Assembly (NCBI RefSeq): GCF_030505615.1
Contig: NZ_CP129992.1
Location: 2,480,001 to 2,544,000 of the forward strand
Reading direction: 5' to 3'
Length of the DNA: 64,000 nt
Source: Salinibaculum rarum
GTDB lineage: Archaea > Halobacteriota > Halobacteria > Halobacteriales > Haloarculaceae
The position numbers and the translations under genes are program-made. Below, piece by piece: positions 26,351 through 34,875 of the stretch. Each line of letters begins with the position of its first letter. Positions within the stretch are counted from its first letter, which is position 1. A model generated the notes under the pieces. That model did not search any database. It saw nothing but the letters and a program-made list of their open reading frames with translations, and was not told where the DNA came from.

Positions 26351-27118
26351 TTAGAGTTTTTCCAATTCCGCGCCCCGCCGAGCGAAGGGTGACGTGCTCT
26401 CGGGAACACGAACAGTCCGGACGCTCCCGTCCGTCGAGAGTTGCACCTGCTCGCCGACGCTCGCGTGGCCGACAGTCCGGTCGTCGGCCAGCACGTCGAC
26501 GACGGCATCGTCGCGTTCGACGGTGATACACACGTCCTCTGCCGGTACGACCCAGTGGTCGAGCGTCGTGGCAAAGGGTGCGATAGCGACGAGCGCGAGC
26601 ACCGACGACCCGGGCGAAATCACGGGCGCTCCCGCGTCGCGGGCGTAGCCGACTGTCCCGGCCGGCGTCGCGGCGACGATGCCGTCGGCGCGGAATCGCG
26701 CCACGAGTTCGCCGTCGCTGGTGACGGTAAATTCGGAGATGCGTGCCGGTTCGGCCGTGGCAAGCGTGGCGTCAAGCAGCGCGAGCGACCGACCAGTCCC
26801 GTCGTCGACAGCGAGGAGTGGGTGCGTCTCTGTCGCCCAGTCCCCGGCGAGAAGTCGGGGCGCAACGTCTTCGAGGTCCTCGGTGGACACCGACCGGAGA
26901 CCGGCGCCGGCCCCGACAGGGAGGAGTGGCACGGCGGGCCGTTCACGGGCCAGCGCCAGCACCGCGGACTCACCGAGTCCGACCGCAAGGTCGGGGTCAG
27001 CATCGAGGACACCCTCCGCCGAACCGACGACGGACTCGAGCCCGGCGTCCGAGAGCGTTGTGGCGGCTCGCTCGGCGTCCTCGCCGACGATGCCGACGCG
27101 CCGCGCCTCCGGTGACAT
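26351..27118 (-). CDS. NAD kinase-like protein with degenerate catalytic motif
   Basis: 255 residues from ATG 27118 (MSPEARRVGIV). The overall layout is that of ATP-NAD kinase: an N-terminal Rossmann-like half and a C-terminal beta half with TPAGTVGYARDAG near 151-163 (family TPTGSTAYxxSxGG). However the hallmark GGDGT is replaced by VGLGESAV (46-53), losing the catalytic Asp. It may bind NAD(P) or regulate, rather than phosphorylate NAD. Another true NadK would be expected elsewhere. Confidence 0.65.
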   Translation of the reverse strand: MSPEARRVGIVGEDAERAATTLSDAGLESVVGSAEGVLDADPDLAVGLGESAVLALARERPAVPLLPVGAGAGLRSVSTEDLEDVAPRLLAGDWATETHPLLAVDDGTGRSLALLDATLATAEPARISEFTVTSDGELVARFRADGIVAATPAGTVGYARDAGAPVISPGSSVLALVAIAPFATTLDHWVVPAEDVCITVERDDAVVDVLADDRTVGHASVGEQVQLSTDGSVRTVRVPESTSPFARRGAELEKL

Positions 27119-27269
27119 ACCGAGACGTGAGAGCAAGACAGTCAAAAAGGCACCGCACGCGGGCGAGCAGCGAGCGAGACGTGTACCGGTCGAAATATCG
27201 GAGACTGCGCACTGAAAACGGTCGAAGCGTTTTAGCTATCGCGTGTCGGAGTAGGGAACGTGAACTGAA

Positions 27270-27962
27270 ATGTCGGCCAACTCGGAGCCGGGAGGAGCAA
27301 CCTCCAAAGAGGAGACAACCCTTCTGGAAGTGCTTTCTGCCGGCTCAGATTGGAGCAGCGTCCTCCTCAGCGGGCCTGCGATGAGCGGGAAGCAATCACT
27401 CGGTGTCGAACTGCTCGCGACAGCCAACGGCGTCGGCGCACAGCCACTCGCGATTACGACCGCGGATTCAGCCGAGCAACTCCGGACGGTCTATCGGAGC
27501 AGCGGCGGCGAACCCACGGACAACCTCGCGGTCGTCGACTGTCTGCCCGGGACCGACGACAGCGCCGAGGACAGCTGGACCCGGACGGTCAGCTCACCGG
27601 GTGACCTCACCGGCATCGCGATGGCCGTCTCCGAGGTGTTCGACAACATCTCCGAGAACCGGGAGCAGGGTGCCAGAGTCATGTTCGACAATCTGGCGAC
27701 GTCGCTGATGTACACGGACGCCCAGCCACTCTATCGGTTTCTCCACGCGCTCGTCGGCCGAGTGACCGCGACCGACGGGGCAGTTATCGCGACACTCGAC
27801 ACGGAAGGCATCGACGAGGCCGACCGGCGTGCGCTGGTCGGGCTCTTCGAGACGGTCGTCGACGTGCGCCGGTCCGACAACGGCACTGAGTTTCGGGTCG
27901 TCGGCCGTGACGACGTCCCGGACGGCTGGCACCGACACGACTCGGGAGGTGTCGACGCATGA
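27270..27962 (+). CDS. RecA/RAD55-like P-loop protein with non-canonical Walker A
   Basis: 230 residues. The order of elements fits RecA/KaiC-like folds: Walker A-like SGPAMSGKQSL (35-45), Walker B-like VMFDNLATSL (~138-147), and a later TDGAVIATLD strand. The Ser/Thr normally after GK is Gln, so Mg-nucleotide binding may be altered. Haloarchaea carry many short proteins of this class beside signalling genes. It overlaps the DICT-domain gene by 4 nt (ATGA), strongly suggesting a two-protein module. A TATA candidate TTTTAG lies ~40 nt upstream. Confidence 0.65.
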   Translation: MSANSEPGGATSKEETTLLEVLSAGSDWSSVLLSGPAMSGKQSLGVELLATANGVGAQPLAITTADSAEQLRTVYRSSGGEPTDNLAVVDCLPGTDDSAEDSWTRTVSSPGDLTGIAMAVSEVFDNISENREQGARVMFDNLATSLMYTDAQPLYRFLHALVGRVTATDGAVIATLDTEGIDEADRRALVGLFETVVDVRRSDNGTEFRVVGRDDVPDGWHRHDSGGVDA

Positions 27963-28714
27963 AGGAACTGCTCGACTATCTCCGTGACCAGACGGTGACG
28001 CTGACCGTCTACAACTACGAGGGCAGTGAAGAGCAACTGGCGGCGCTGGCACGAACCTTCTCGGGGACGGGTGTTGCCGTCACGAAAGACACCACCGGCC
28101 GCGGGACGCCGACGAACCTGGGCGTGCTCCACCGTGGGGACGAGGTGTTCGGTGCACGCCCGGTCGACGAGTGGCTGGCAGACGACGACTTCGAGACGCT
28201 GCTGGCATCGGGGGCCGACACCGAGCGGGAGCGTCTGCCCGATCTCCCGAGCGACGGCCTGACGGTTGCGCCGGAGACGAGTCGTCGGCAGATGGTCGGC
28301 GTCTCCAGGATGTTCGAACGGCGCGCACTCCGCGAGAGCGAGGGAACGCTGGTCGCGGGGTTCCAGACGCTCTCGACGATGCGTGACTCGGAGCGGACCC
28401 GGTCTGTGTACGACCGCCTTGCGGGTACGGACGTCGACGTGACGGTGTGTGGCTATCCGGACATCGCTCTGGAAGACCCGCCGTTCGACATCTTCGAAGA
28501 CAGCGACGGGACGTTTCGCGACTACTGGTTTCTGCTGTTCGACGGGAACGGCAACGACAGCCGGAAAGCAGCACTTGTCTCACGGGAGGAGGAGTCGGCG
28601 CTGTACAACAGTTTCTGGACCGACGACCCCGGGACCGTCGACGAGCTGTTTGCCCTGCTGTCCGAGACCCATCCGGAGTTGCTCCCGGGGGCAGAGCAGC
28701 CGACGAACGGATAG
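27959..28714 (+). CDS. DICT-type sensory domain protein
   Basis: 251 residues, soluble. The pattern MKELLDYLRDQTVTLTVYNYEG, a central R-x-M-V-G-V-S-R-M-F-E-R segment, and a C-terminal region WFLLFDGNGNDSRKAALVSREEE are what I recall of DICT domains, sensory domains often attached to diguanylate cyclases and two-component proteins. Here no output domain is attached, so the partner is probably the overlapping RecA-like protein upstream. Ligand unknown. Confidence 0.65.
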   Translation: MKELLDYLRDQTVTLTVYNYEGSEEQLAALARTFSGTGVAVTKDTTGRGTPTNLGVLHRGDEVFGARPVDEWLADDDFETLLASGADTERERLPDLPSDGLTVAPETSRRQMVGVSRMFERRALRESEGTLVAGFQTLSTMRDSERTRSVYDRLAGTDVDVTVCGYPDIALEDPPFDIFEDSDGTFRDYWFLLFDGNGNDSRKAALVSREEESALYNSFWTDDPGTVDELFALLSETHPELLPGAEQPTNG

Positions 28715-28754
28715 TCCCCGAAGGGTTATCCGCTCGGCAACCCAATACCGCAGT

Positions 28755-29312
28755 ATGGCTGCAGAGCTATTTGGACTCCCGCTGGCGTTGCTTCTGTTGC
28801 TCGCAGGAGCCGGGCTAGTCGTCGCCGAGGCGTTCGCTCCCGGCGCGCACTTTTTCGTGCTCGGCGTGGGGCTGTTTGCCGCTGGGCTGGTCGGAGTCGC
28901 CCTCCCGAGCGGGCTGGGTGCACTGGCACTGCTCATCATGGCTGCCGCCGTCATCATCGCGACGGGGCTGACCCTCTACGTCTACCGCGAGTTCGATATC
29001 TACGCGGGGTCGGGCAAGGGAACGACGAGTGACTCGTCGTCGCTTCGCGGCCAGACTGGCCGTGTCACCGAGCGCGTGACCCCGACCGACGGCGAGGTGA
29101 AACTCGAAAGCGGCGGGTTCAACCCCTACTACAAGGCCCGGAGCGTCGACGGCACAATCGAGAAAGGCGAGACCGTCATCGTTGTCGACCCGGGTGGCGG
29201 CAACGTCATCACCGTCGAGTCATTTGCCGACCGGACCGACGACATCGACAGGGAACTGGCCCGGGAACGCGAGCGAACGGAGCGGGAGACGGAATCCGAA
29301 TCGAGTTCGTAG
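28755..29312 (+). CDS. NfeD-family membrane protein (short form)
   Basis: 185 residues from ATG 28755. Hydrophobic N-terminal helices at ~5-25, ~32-50 and ~53-75 are followed by an OB-fold NfeD domain (~95-150) containing LRGQTGRVTERV and the FNPYYKARSVDG segment. A charged Arg/Glu tail ends it. NfeD proteins partner SPFH/stomatin proteins in membrane microdomains; the SPFH gene follows 65 nt downstream. The ClpP-like protease domain of long NfeD/STOPP proteins is absent. Confidence 0.85.
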   Translation: MAAELFGLPLALLLLLAGAGLVVAEAFAPGAHFFVLGVGLFAAGLVGVALPSGLGALALLIMAAAVIIATGLTLYVYREFDIYAGSGKGTTSDSSSLRGQTGRVTERVTPTDGEVKLESGGFNPYYKARSVDGTIEKGETVIVVDPGGGNVITVESFADRTDDIDRELARERERTERETESESSS

Positions 29313-29377
29313 CTCGCGCCCGCTGACTGGTCAGGCAGACAAACACTTTTCACCGGCTACCCCTAAGCCAGCACGAG

Positions 29378-30550
29378 ATGTTCCCCGCAGTAGTATTACA
29401 GACAGATGGGACCTTCCCGATTATCGCAGGGATTTTCCTCATTCTGGCACTGGTCACAGCGTACAAGAGTATCGTCATCGTCGACGCCTACGACAAGGAA
29501 GCGTACACGCGCTTTGGGAAGTACCAGGGACTGCTCGAACCCGGCCCGAACTTCGTGTTGCCCTTTGTCACACGGACCTACCGGTTCGATATGCGGACCC
29601 AGACGCTTGACGTCCCGCGGCAGGAAGCGATTACCCGCGACAACTCGCCGGTGACCGCCGACGCCGTGGTCTACATCAAAGTGATGGACGCCCAGAAGGC
29701 GTTCCTCGAAGTCGACGACTACAAGCGTGCCGTCTCGAATCTCGCCCAGACAACCCTCCGTGCAGTGCTGGGTGACATGGAACTGGACGATACGCTCAAC
29801 AAGCGCCAGCAAATCAACGCGAAAATCCGGAAAGAACTGGACGAGCCGACCGACGAGTGGGGGATTCGCGTCGAGAGCGTCGAGGTCCGCGAGGTCAACC
29901 CCTCGAAGGACGTCCAGCAGGCCATGGAGCAACAGACCTCCGCCGAGCGTCGCCGCCGTGCCATGATTCTGGAAGCGCAGGGTGAACGGCGCAGCTCCAT
30001 CGAGGAAGCCCAGGGTGACAAGCAGTCGAACATCATCCGGGCACAGGGTGAAAAGCAAAGCCAGATTCTGGAAGCACAGGGTGACGCCATCTCGACGGTG
30101 CTCCGTGCGAAATCCGCCGAGTCGATGGGCGAGCGTGCCGTCATCGAGCGCGGGATGGAAACCCTAGAGGAAATCGGCAAGGGCGAATCGACGAAGTTCG
30201 TCCTCCCGCAGGAACTCACCTCGCTTGTGGGTCGGTACGGCAAGCACATCCAGGGCAGCGACGCCAAAGAGAACGGCACCATGCTCGAAGGTCTCGACTT
30301 CGACGAGGAGACCCGCGAGATGCTCGGCCTCGACGACATCGAGGAGATTCTGGGCGAACTCGACGACGAAGAGTCCGTCATCGACGTCGAGAAGATGGAA
30401 CAGGAAGCCCAGGCCGTCAAATCCGGCGAGGCGACCGCCGACATCAAAGACCCAGACGACGTCATCGACGAGATGGACGACGAGATAGACATGGACGCGG
30501 GCGGCGCAAACTTCAGCCGGGAGTCGAGCGACGACGAAAAGTCGAACTGA
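29378..30550 (+). CDS. SPFH/band 7 (slipin/stomatin-like) protein
   Basis: 390 residues. One N-terminal membrane helix (~12-28) precedes the SPFH domain (VDAYDKEAYTRFGKYQGLLEPG onward to ~180, with VTADAVVYIKV). Then comes an alpha-helical coiled coil with four imperfect 11-residue repeats starting AQG (AQGERRSSIEE, AQGDKQSNIIR, AQGEKQSQILE, AQGDAISTVLR). The last ~100 residues are acidic. It likely oligomerises as a membrane scaffold with the upstream NfeD protein, organising membrane quality control. Substrates unknown. Confidence 0.9.
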   Translation: MFPAVVLQTDGTFPIIAGIFLILALVTAYKSIVIVDAYDKEAYTRFGKYQGLLEPGPNFVLPFVTRTYRFDMRTQTLDVPRQEAITRDNSPVTADAVVYIKVMDAQKAFLEVDDYKRAVSNLAQTTLRAVLGDMELDDTLNKRQQINAKIRKELDEPTDEWGIRVESVEVREVNPSKDVQQAMEQQTSAERRRRAMILEAQGERRSSIEEAQGDKQSNIIRAQGEKQSQILEAQGDAISTVLRAKSAESMGERAVIERGMETLEEIGKGESTKFVLPQELTSLVGRYGKHIQGSDAKENGTMLEGLDFDEETREMLGLDDIEEILGELDDEESVIDVEKMEQEAQAVKSGEATADIKDPDDVIDEMDDEIDMDAGGANFSRESSDDEKSN

Positions 30551-30630
30551 CCGGATAACGAACCGCCTTCCGGGTGGTATTCTCTGACACAGCGAAGGTG
30601 TTTTCCCCTCGTCTTACCAACGTGATAGCA

Positions 30631-31236
30631 ATGAGTCGGGACGGGGACGTCGACGAGTCAAAGCGGGCGACACTGCGCAGGTTCGCCGCGCTGGGGGCAG
30701 CCAGTCCGCTTGTCGGACTCGCGAGCGCGAGCGACAGTGACGCACCCGATGCCATCATGGGGTATCTGACCGCGACGCCGGGCGCACACTTCTCGAAGAT
30801 TCGTGACGACCTGCAACTGGGCACCGGCGAGACACAGCACCACCTCCGGCGGCTCGAAAGCGAGGGGACAATCGAGAGCCGGAAAGACGGCGACTACAGC
30901 CGCTACTTTCCTGCTGGGCGGTTTTCGGAGTTCGAGCAGGTCGCACTCGGCTACCTCCGGCGGGAGACACCACGCGGGATGCTCGTGGCATTGCTCGACT
31001 CGCCGGGCATCTCCGCTGGTGACATCGCGACGCGGCTGGACGTCTCACGACCGACAGTGAGCAAACACGCCGCCGAGCTGGAGACGGCAGGCTTGCTCTC
31101 TCGCGAGGACGGGTACACTGTCGAGCGTGCGGAGACGCTTCTCATGTTGCTGGTGCAGTACGCCGATTCGTTCGACGAAGCGACAGTCGAACTGGCGGCG
31201 GCGGCCGACGACCTGGTGGCCTACGACCCCGACTGA
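30631..31236 (+). CDS. Double winged-helix regulator with Tat-like N terminus
   Basis: 201 residues from ATG 30631 (MSRDGDVDES). After residue 35 there are two winged-helix modules: AHFSKIRDDLQLGTGETQHH (~50-100) and ISAGDIATRLDVSRPTVSKH (~130-175), both with clear recognition helices. Oddly, residues 11-33 (KRATLRRFAALGAASPLVG...) look like a twin-arginine signal: basic n-region with RR, hydrophobic h-region, Ala-x-Ala end. A secreted DNA-binding protein makes little sense, so it could be a membrane anchor or chance. Target genes unknown. Confidence 0.75.
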   Translation: MSRDGDVDESKRATLRRFAALGAASPLVGLASASDSDAPDAIMGYLTATPGAHFSKIRDDLQLGTGETQHHLRRLESEGTIESRKDGDYSRYFPAGRFSEFEQVALGYLRRETPRGMLVALLDSPGISAGDIATRLDVSRPTVSKHAAELETAGLLSREDGYTVERAETLLMLLVQYADSFDEATVELAAAADDLVAYDPD

Positions 31237-31484
31237 CCGTCGGTGACCATCCAGGTGGTACTGGAGGAGTACCCCCACTTCTCGATGTCCAGGCCGACCT
31301 CGGCCTGTTCGAGGGCGGTCATGTTGGTCCCGACTTCCTTTGCCGAGAGGTCCAGTTCCTCGCCGATGAGGCGTGATTTGAAGTACGTCTGCGTGTCGGC
31401 GTTGTTCTGGAGGTACGAGAGAATCTGTCGCTGTTTCTCCGTGAGACTCGGCGTGTCCGCGCTGGCTGTGGCGGTCGCGCTCAT
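31221..31484 (-). CDS. Small haloarchaeal HTH protein (DUF7123-like)
   Basis: 87 residues from ATG 31484 (MSATATASADTPS). It contains a winged-helix core: TEKQRQILSYLQNNADTQTY, then SRLIGEELDLSAKEVGTNM (recognition helix), then GYSSSTTWMVT. Probably a DNA-binding protein of a widespread haloarchaeal family; target unknown. Its 3' end overlaps the 3' end of the preceding regulator by 16 nt (convergent). Confidence 0.7.
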   Translation of the reverse strand: MSATATASADTPSLTEKQRQILSYLQNNADTQTYFKSRLIGEELDLSAKEVGTNMTALEQAEVGLDIEKWGYSSSTTWMVTDGQSGS

Positions 31485-31630
31485 ACCAACACGGAGGGCT
31501 GTCACGCATATAGCCAGTTTGGTACGGTCGGTTAACAGGCCCACGTCTGGTGGTTTTGCCACTGACAGGTCCTCGGTGGCCGACCATACGCCAGAAAGGG
31601 GCGCGGTCGTTGGTACGGGTGCGAACGGCC

Positions 31631-32032
31631 TCAGACCTCTTCGTCGATGATTTCGCCGACCGCGAAGTTCGACTTGACTTCCGTCACTTCGACTTTGACG
31701 CGTTCGCCAATCTCCGAGTCCGGGACGATGATGACGTACCCACGCTCGACGCGGGCGATGCCGTCGCCTTGCTTGCCGATGTCCTCGATTTCGACGTACC
31801 GGATTTCTCCCGCCTCGACCGGCGGCTGTGGTTCGCTCGGTGCACCCTCGTCGCGCTCCGGCTCGGGTTCTGCCTCGGGCGTGTCGGCTGAAATCAGCGC
31901 CACGCGATAGGTTTCGTTCGGGTCGACAGAGCCGGTCTCGATCTCGCGCTTCGGGACTTCGATGACGTACTTGTCCTCGTCGGACGTAATATTCGAACTG
32001 AACAGACACAGGAGTTTATTCGAGATTTCCAA
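31631..32032 (-). CDS. TRAM-domain RNA-binding protein
   Basis: 133 residues. The C-terminal ~60 residues form a TRAM domain (EDIGKQGDGIARVERGYVIIV ... VKVEVTEVKSNFAVGEII). The N-terminal half starts MEISNKLLCLFSS and has a linker rich in Pro/Glu. TRAM domains bind tRNA/rRNA, and stand-alone archaeal TRAM proteins have been proposed as RNA chaperones. Single gene; start at ATG 32032 agrees with family N terminus. Confidence 0.85.
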   Translation of the reverse strand: MEISNKLLCLFSSNITSDEDKYVIEVPKREIETGSVDPNETYRVALISADTPEAEPEPERDEGAPSEPQPPVEAGEIRYVEIEDIGKQGDGIARVERGYVIIVPDSEIGERVKVEVTEVKSNFAVGEIIDEEV

Positions 32033-32100
32033 GGTAGTTAGACCTCCACTCGACGCAGACGGGTTCCACCCCCAAAATAGTGTGTGTAGGTCAGAGAGAA

Positions 32101-32850
32101 CTACAGCGGCGTCCCGTCGGGCCGCTTTGGGCCTTCCGAATCGTGAACAACGATATCGCCGCGCCCGGTGTCGGTCGGTTCGTACCCATCGCGCACGGCG
32201 ATTGCTTCCTCCAGTTCCCGCACCGCACGCGTTTTCAACGCGGCCGCAAGTTCCTCGGCGTCCTCTCGGCTAATATCCCGGCCGAGTCCCTCACACTCGT
32301 GGGCGCGGACCATCCCCTCCTCGTCTCCGATTCCACCGGCTTCCTGTTGCGCTGGAAGCGCAACGCTGTCAACCGCCTCGCCCATCGGCTGGCTCGTCCC
32401 ACCGAGTGCGACGCTGAACGGGTAGGTCTGACAGACCAGCGGGCGATTCTCGTGGATGGTACAGGCGCCCTGCTCGGCGGGTGTCTCCCCGTCCTCGTAG
32501 AACGTACAATCCCCGCAGTCGTCGGTCTGGAGCGCCCACTCGAAGGTTTCGCCTTCCAGTCCGTCCGCACCCTCTGTGAGACCGTAGGGCATGGGTCGGG
32601 CCACGTCGCGAAAGTCGTAGTCGCCTCCGTCCTGAATCGTCCGGATTTCGTCGGGGAATATCGTCGCAGTATGGGGGTCGCCACTATCGGCGTCGCTGTC
32701 AGTGTCGGATTGGCTATCGCCACAGCCGTCTTCGGCTTTACAACAGGCCCCACAGCGGGTACACTCGAAGCCAATCGACTCGATTGCGTCGGCGAGGGCA
32801 GGGACAGACAGGTCCCGGGCGCGTTCCAGTTCCGATTCGAGAGTCTCCAC
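32101..32850 (-). CDS. YkgJ-family cysteine-cluster protein
   Basis: 249 residues from a GTG at 32850 (read as MetGluThrLeuGlu); there is no ATG before the conserved part. Cys motifs are characteristic: FECTRCGACC near residue 30, DCGDCTFY, then CTIHENRPLVCQTYPF. These bind Zn or an Fe-S cluster in the YkgJ/CxxCxxCC family, of unknown biochemical role. A haloarchaeal insert of Ser/Asp residues follows the first motif. Reading upstream of 32850 overlaps the MBL gene and is rejected. Confidence 0.8.
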   Translation of the reverse strand: METLESELERARDLSVPALADAIESIGFECTRCGACCKAEDGCGDSQSDTDSDADSGDPHTATIFPDEIRTIQDGGDYDFRDVARPMPYGLTEGADGLEGETFEWALQTDDCGDCTFYEDGETPAEQGACTIHENRPLVCQTYPFSVALGGTSQPMGEAVDSVALPAQQEAGGIGDEEGMVRAHECEGLGRDISREDAEELAAALKTRAVRELEEAIAVRDGYEPTDTGRGDIVVHDSEGPKRPDGTPL

Positions 32851-32905
32851 GCAGGAGCGTACGTGAGCGTAGCAAAAAGGGCGTCGGCGCTGCCCTGTGT
32901 CGGAG

Positions 32906-33679
32906 TCAGACAGGCGCCGCTCGCTCGCCGTCCCACCGGACCCGCCCCTCGACAGCCAACTTTTCGAGGTGTGCGACGACCGTCGCGCGAGCGAGGTCAC
33001 GCACCGCCGAGACGTCCTTGTCGTAGGCAGCGTCGACGATGTCGTCGGCAGTGGTTGCACCGTCAGCCACGGCTGTCACGACGGTTCGCTCGCGCTGGAG
33101 GCGGTGGGCGATGAGTCGGTGACAGGTCGCCCGTGGGTCCTCGACCACGGGGCCGTGGCCCGGATAGAGTCGGTCGGGGGCGCGGGCGGCGACGCGACGC
33201 AGCGAGGAGAGGTACGCGCGCATGTCACCTTCGGGTGCGCCGACGACGACCGACCCTTCCGCAACCGCGAGGTCGCCCGCGACGAGCCCATTGTCGACGG
33301 CGAAAGCGGTGTGTTCCGGCGCGTGGCCGGGCGTATCGACGACAGCGACGCCGTCGGCGGCCGGCACCGTCTCGCCGGGTGAAAAGGTACGGTCGGGTGT
33401 GAGACCGGTCGCGTCCGCGAATGCCGCGCTGCGACCGGCGCGGGCCCAGACGGTGAAGTCGAAGGTTCGTGCAACCTCGGCGACGGCGCCGACGTGGTCG
33501 GGATGGTGGTGTGTGACCGCGAGGTGGCCCACGTCGGCTTCGACGATTGCAGTTTCGAGGTCGTCGGTCAGTGTCGCGGGGTCGACCAGCAGGGCGTCGT
33601 CACTGCCGAGAACGTAGGCGCTGGTCTCGCCAGTCGGTGCTCGGGTCGCCGTCGGGACTGAGATGCGTCGTGGTGTCAC
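32906..33679 (-). CDS. Metallo-beta-lactamase-fold hydrolase (LACTB2-like)
   Basis: 257 residues from GTG 33679. The metal motif is THHHPDHVGA (~56-65); other ligands are in DTPGHAPEH and AGDLAV, and YPGHGP. The C-terminal ~70 residues form a winged helix like that of LACTB2-type hydrolases (LARATVVAHLEKLAVEGRV). Substrate unknown: thioester, or RNA as in LACTB2. The start overlaps the stop of the HTH gene by 4 nt (GTGA), so the two are translationally coupled. Confidence 0.85.
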   Translation of the reverse strand: MTPRRISVPTATRAPTGETSAYVLGSDDALLVDPATLTDDLETAIVEADVGHLAVTHHHPDHVGAVAEVARTFDFTVWARAGRSAAFADATGLTPDRTFSPGETVPAADGVAVVDTPGHAPEHTAFAVDNGLVAGDLAVAEGSVVVGAPEGDMRAYLSSLRRVAARAPDRLYPGHGPVVEDPRATCHRLIAHRLQRERTVVTAVADGATTADDIVDAAYDKDVSAVRDLARATVVAHLEKLAVEGRVRWDGERAAPV

Positions 33680-33942
33680 TCTGCCAGTACGTACACCTGT
33701 TTGCGCGCATCGTGGAAACTGTACCGGGATTCGACGAGACTCTCGTCTTCCAGCCGGTTCAGTGCGTACCGGACCGTCCGGTCTGGCAGCCGCGACTCCT
33801 CCGCGAGTTGCCCCTGCGAGAGCGGTGACTCGGTCTCGAGAACCTTCGCGACGAGTTTGGCACTCGGTGGCAACTCACAGAGCCGGCGTTCGAACTCCGA
33901 GGACCCAATATCATTGCTACTTTCACCAGTATTCGTGCTCAT
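33676..33942 (-). CDS. Small winged-helix regulator (MarR/TrmB-like)
   Basis: 88 residues. One winged helix: AKLVAKVLETESPLSQGQLA, then DRTVRYALNRLEDESLV (recognition helix), then a YSFHDARKQVYVL wing. Short haloarchaeal proteins like this are usually DNA-binding regulators. Overlaps and probably co-transcribes with the MBL gene. An AT-rich stretch (33960-34010) upstream holds a plausible minus-strand TATA (TATTATATAG, near 33990). Confidence 0.75.
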   Translation of the reverse strand: MSTNTGESSNDIGSSEFERRLCELPPSAKLVAKVLETESPLSQGQLAEESRLPDRTVRYALNRLEDESLVESRYSFHDARKQVYVLAE

Positions 33943-34125
33943 ACGTTCGCTTCTAATCCGGATAGTGGTAAATCTTTTCTACAAACAAAGCTATATAATA
34001 CAGAATGTTAACCCAGTATAACCATCCTTAAACACGGTCGTCGCGCGCGGTCGGCGAACGGCGCGTCGTCGGTCGGCCACAGAGTCAATACCATTTTATC
34101 CCCCGGGCAGCGAGAACACTGTAGC
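33943..34125. promoter_or_regulatory. Divergent promoter region, partly AT-rich
   Basis: 183 bases between the HTH gene and the methyltransferase. 33955-34035 is unusually A/T-rich for this genome. A plus-strand TTTTAT (34094-34099) lies ~30 nt before the methyltransferase GTG, fitting a leaderless mRNA; the minus-strand TATA serves the HTH/MBL pair. No small gene is seen here. Confidence 0.5.
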
Positions 34126-34830
34126 GTGAAAGGACAGGAGTGGTACCAGGCCGACGAGATTGCGGAGGCCTACGAGGACAAGCGCTTCTCCCGCGGCGGA
34201 CGACTCATCGACGACCGGGAGAAAGCGGCAGTGCTGGACGCTCTGGGCAACGTCGAGGACAAAGATGTCCTGGAGATTGCCTGTGGGACGGGACGGTTTA
34301 CCGCGATGCTCGCCGAGGAAGGCGCAGACGTCGTCGGCCTCGACATCTCCGGGCCGATGCTCCGGCAGGGCCGGGAGAAGGCAATCGAGCTCGGCGTAAA
34401 CGACCACATGGAGCTGCTGCGCGGGGACGCGGGGCGGCTACCCTTCCCCGACAATCACTTCGATACCGTGCTCGCGATGCGATTTTTCCACCTCGCAGAC
34501 ACGCCGCGGGACTTTCTCAGGGAGATGCGCCGCGTCTCGAAAGACCAGGTCTTCTTCGACACCTTCAACCGGTTTTCGACGCGGTCGCTGTACAACTGGG
34601 CGCTGCCGATGGGGTCGCGCCTGTACTCCGGGACGGAGGTCGCCCGCCTGCTGCGTGACACGAACCTCGAACTCGCCGATTCGGAACACGACTGGATCTT
34701 CCCCTACGGCTTCTACCGGCAGATTCCGGGGCGTATCGCATCGGCGTTTCGGACGGTAGACACCGCACTCGGCGGCACCTACGTCGGCGACCGGCTCGCG
34801 TCGGTGTCCTACTGGGACGCTCGCGTCTGA
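34126..34830 (+). CDS. Class I SAM-dependent methyltransferase
   Basis: 234 residues from GTG 34126. Motif I is VLEIACGTGRFTAML (~49-63), followed by VVGLDISGPML (acidic strand-2 residue) and FDTVLAMRFFHL. The N-terminal helix WYQADEIAEAYEDKRF resembles UbiE/Coq5-like or other Methyltransf_11 enzymes. Substrate unknown (quinone, lipid or small molecule). The gene ends 46 nt before a GT2-like gene on the same strand; a T6 tract (34845-34850) lies between them. Confidence 0.85.
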   Translation: MKGQEWYQADEIAEAYEDKRFSRGGRLIDDREKAAVLDALGNVEDKDVLEIACGTGRFTAMLAEEGADVVGLDISGPMLRQGREKAIELGVNDHMELLRGDAGRLPFPDNHFDTVLAMRFFHLADTPRDFLREMRRVSKDQVFFDTFNRFSTRSLYNWALPMGSRLYSGTEVARLLRDTNLELADSEHDWIFPYGFYRQIPGRIASAFRTVDTALGGTYVGDRLASVSYWDARV

Positions 34831-34875
34831 CCGGTCCCCGCGACTTTTTTACCTTCCAGCGCGCTACCGGTGGGT

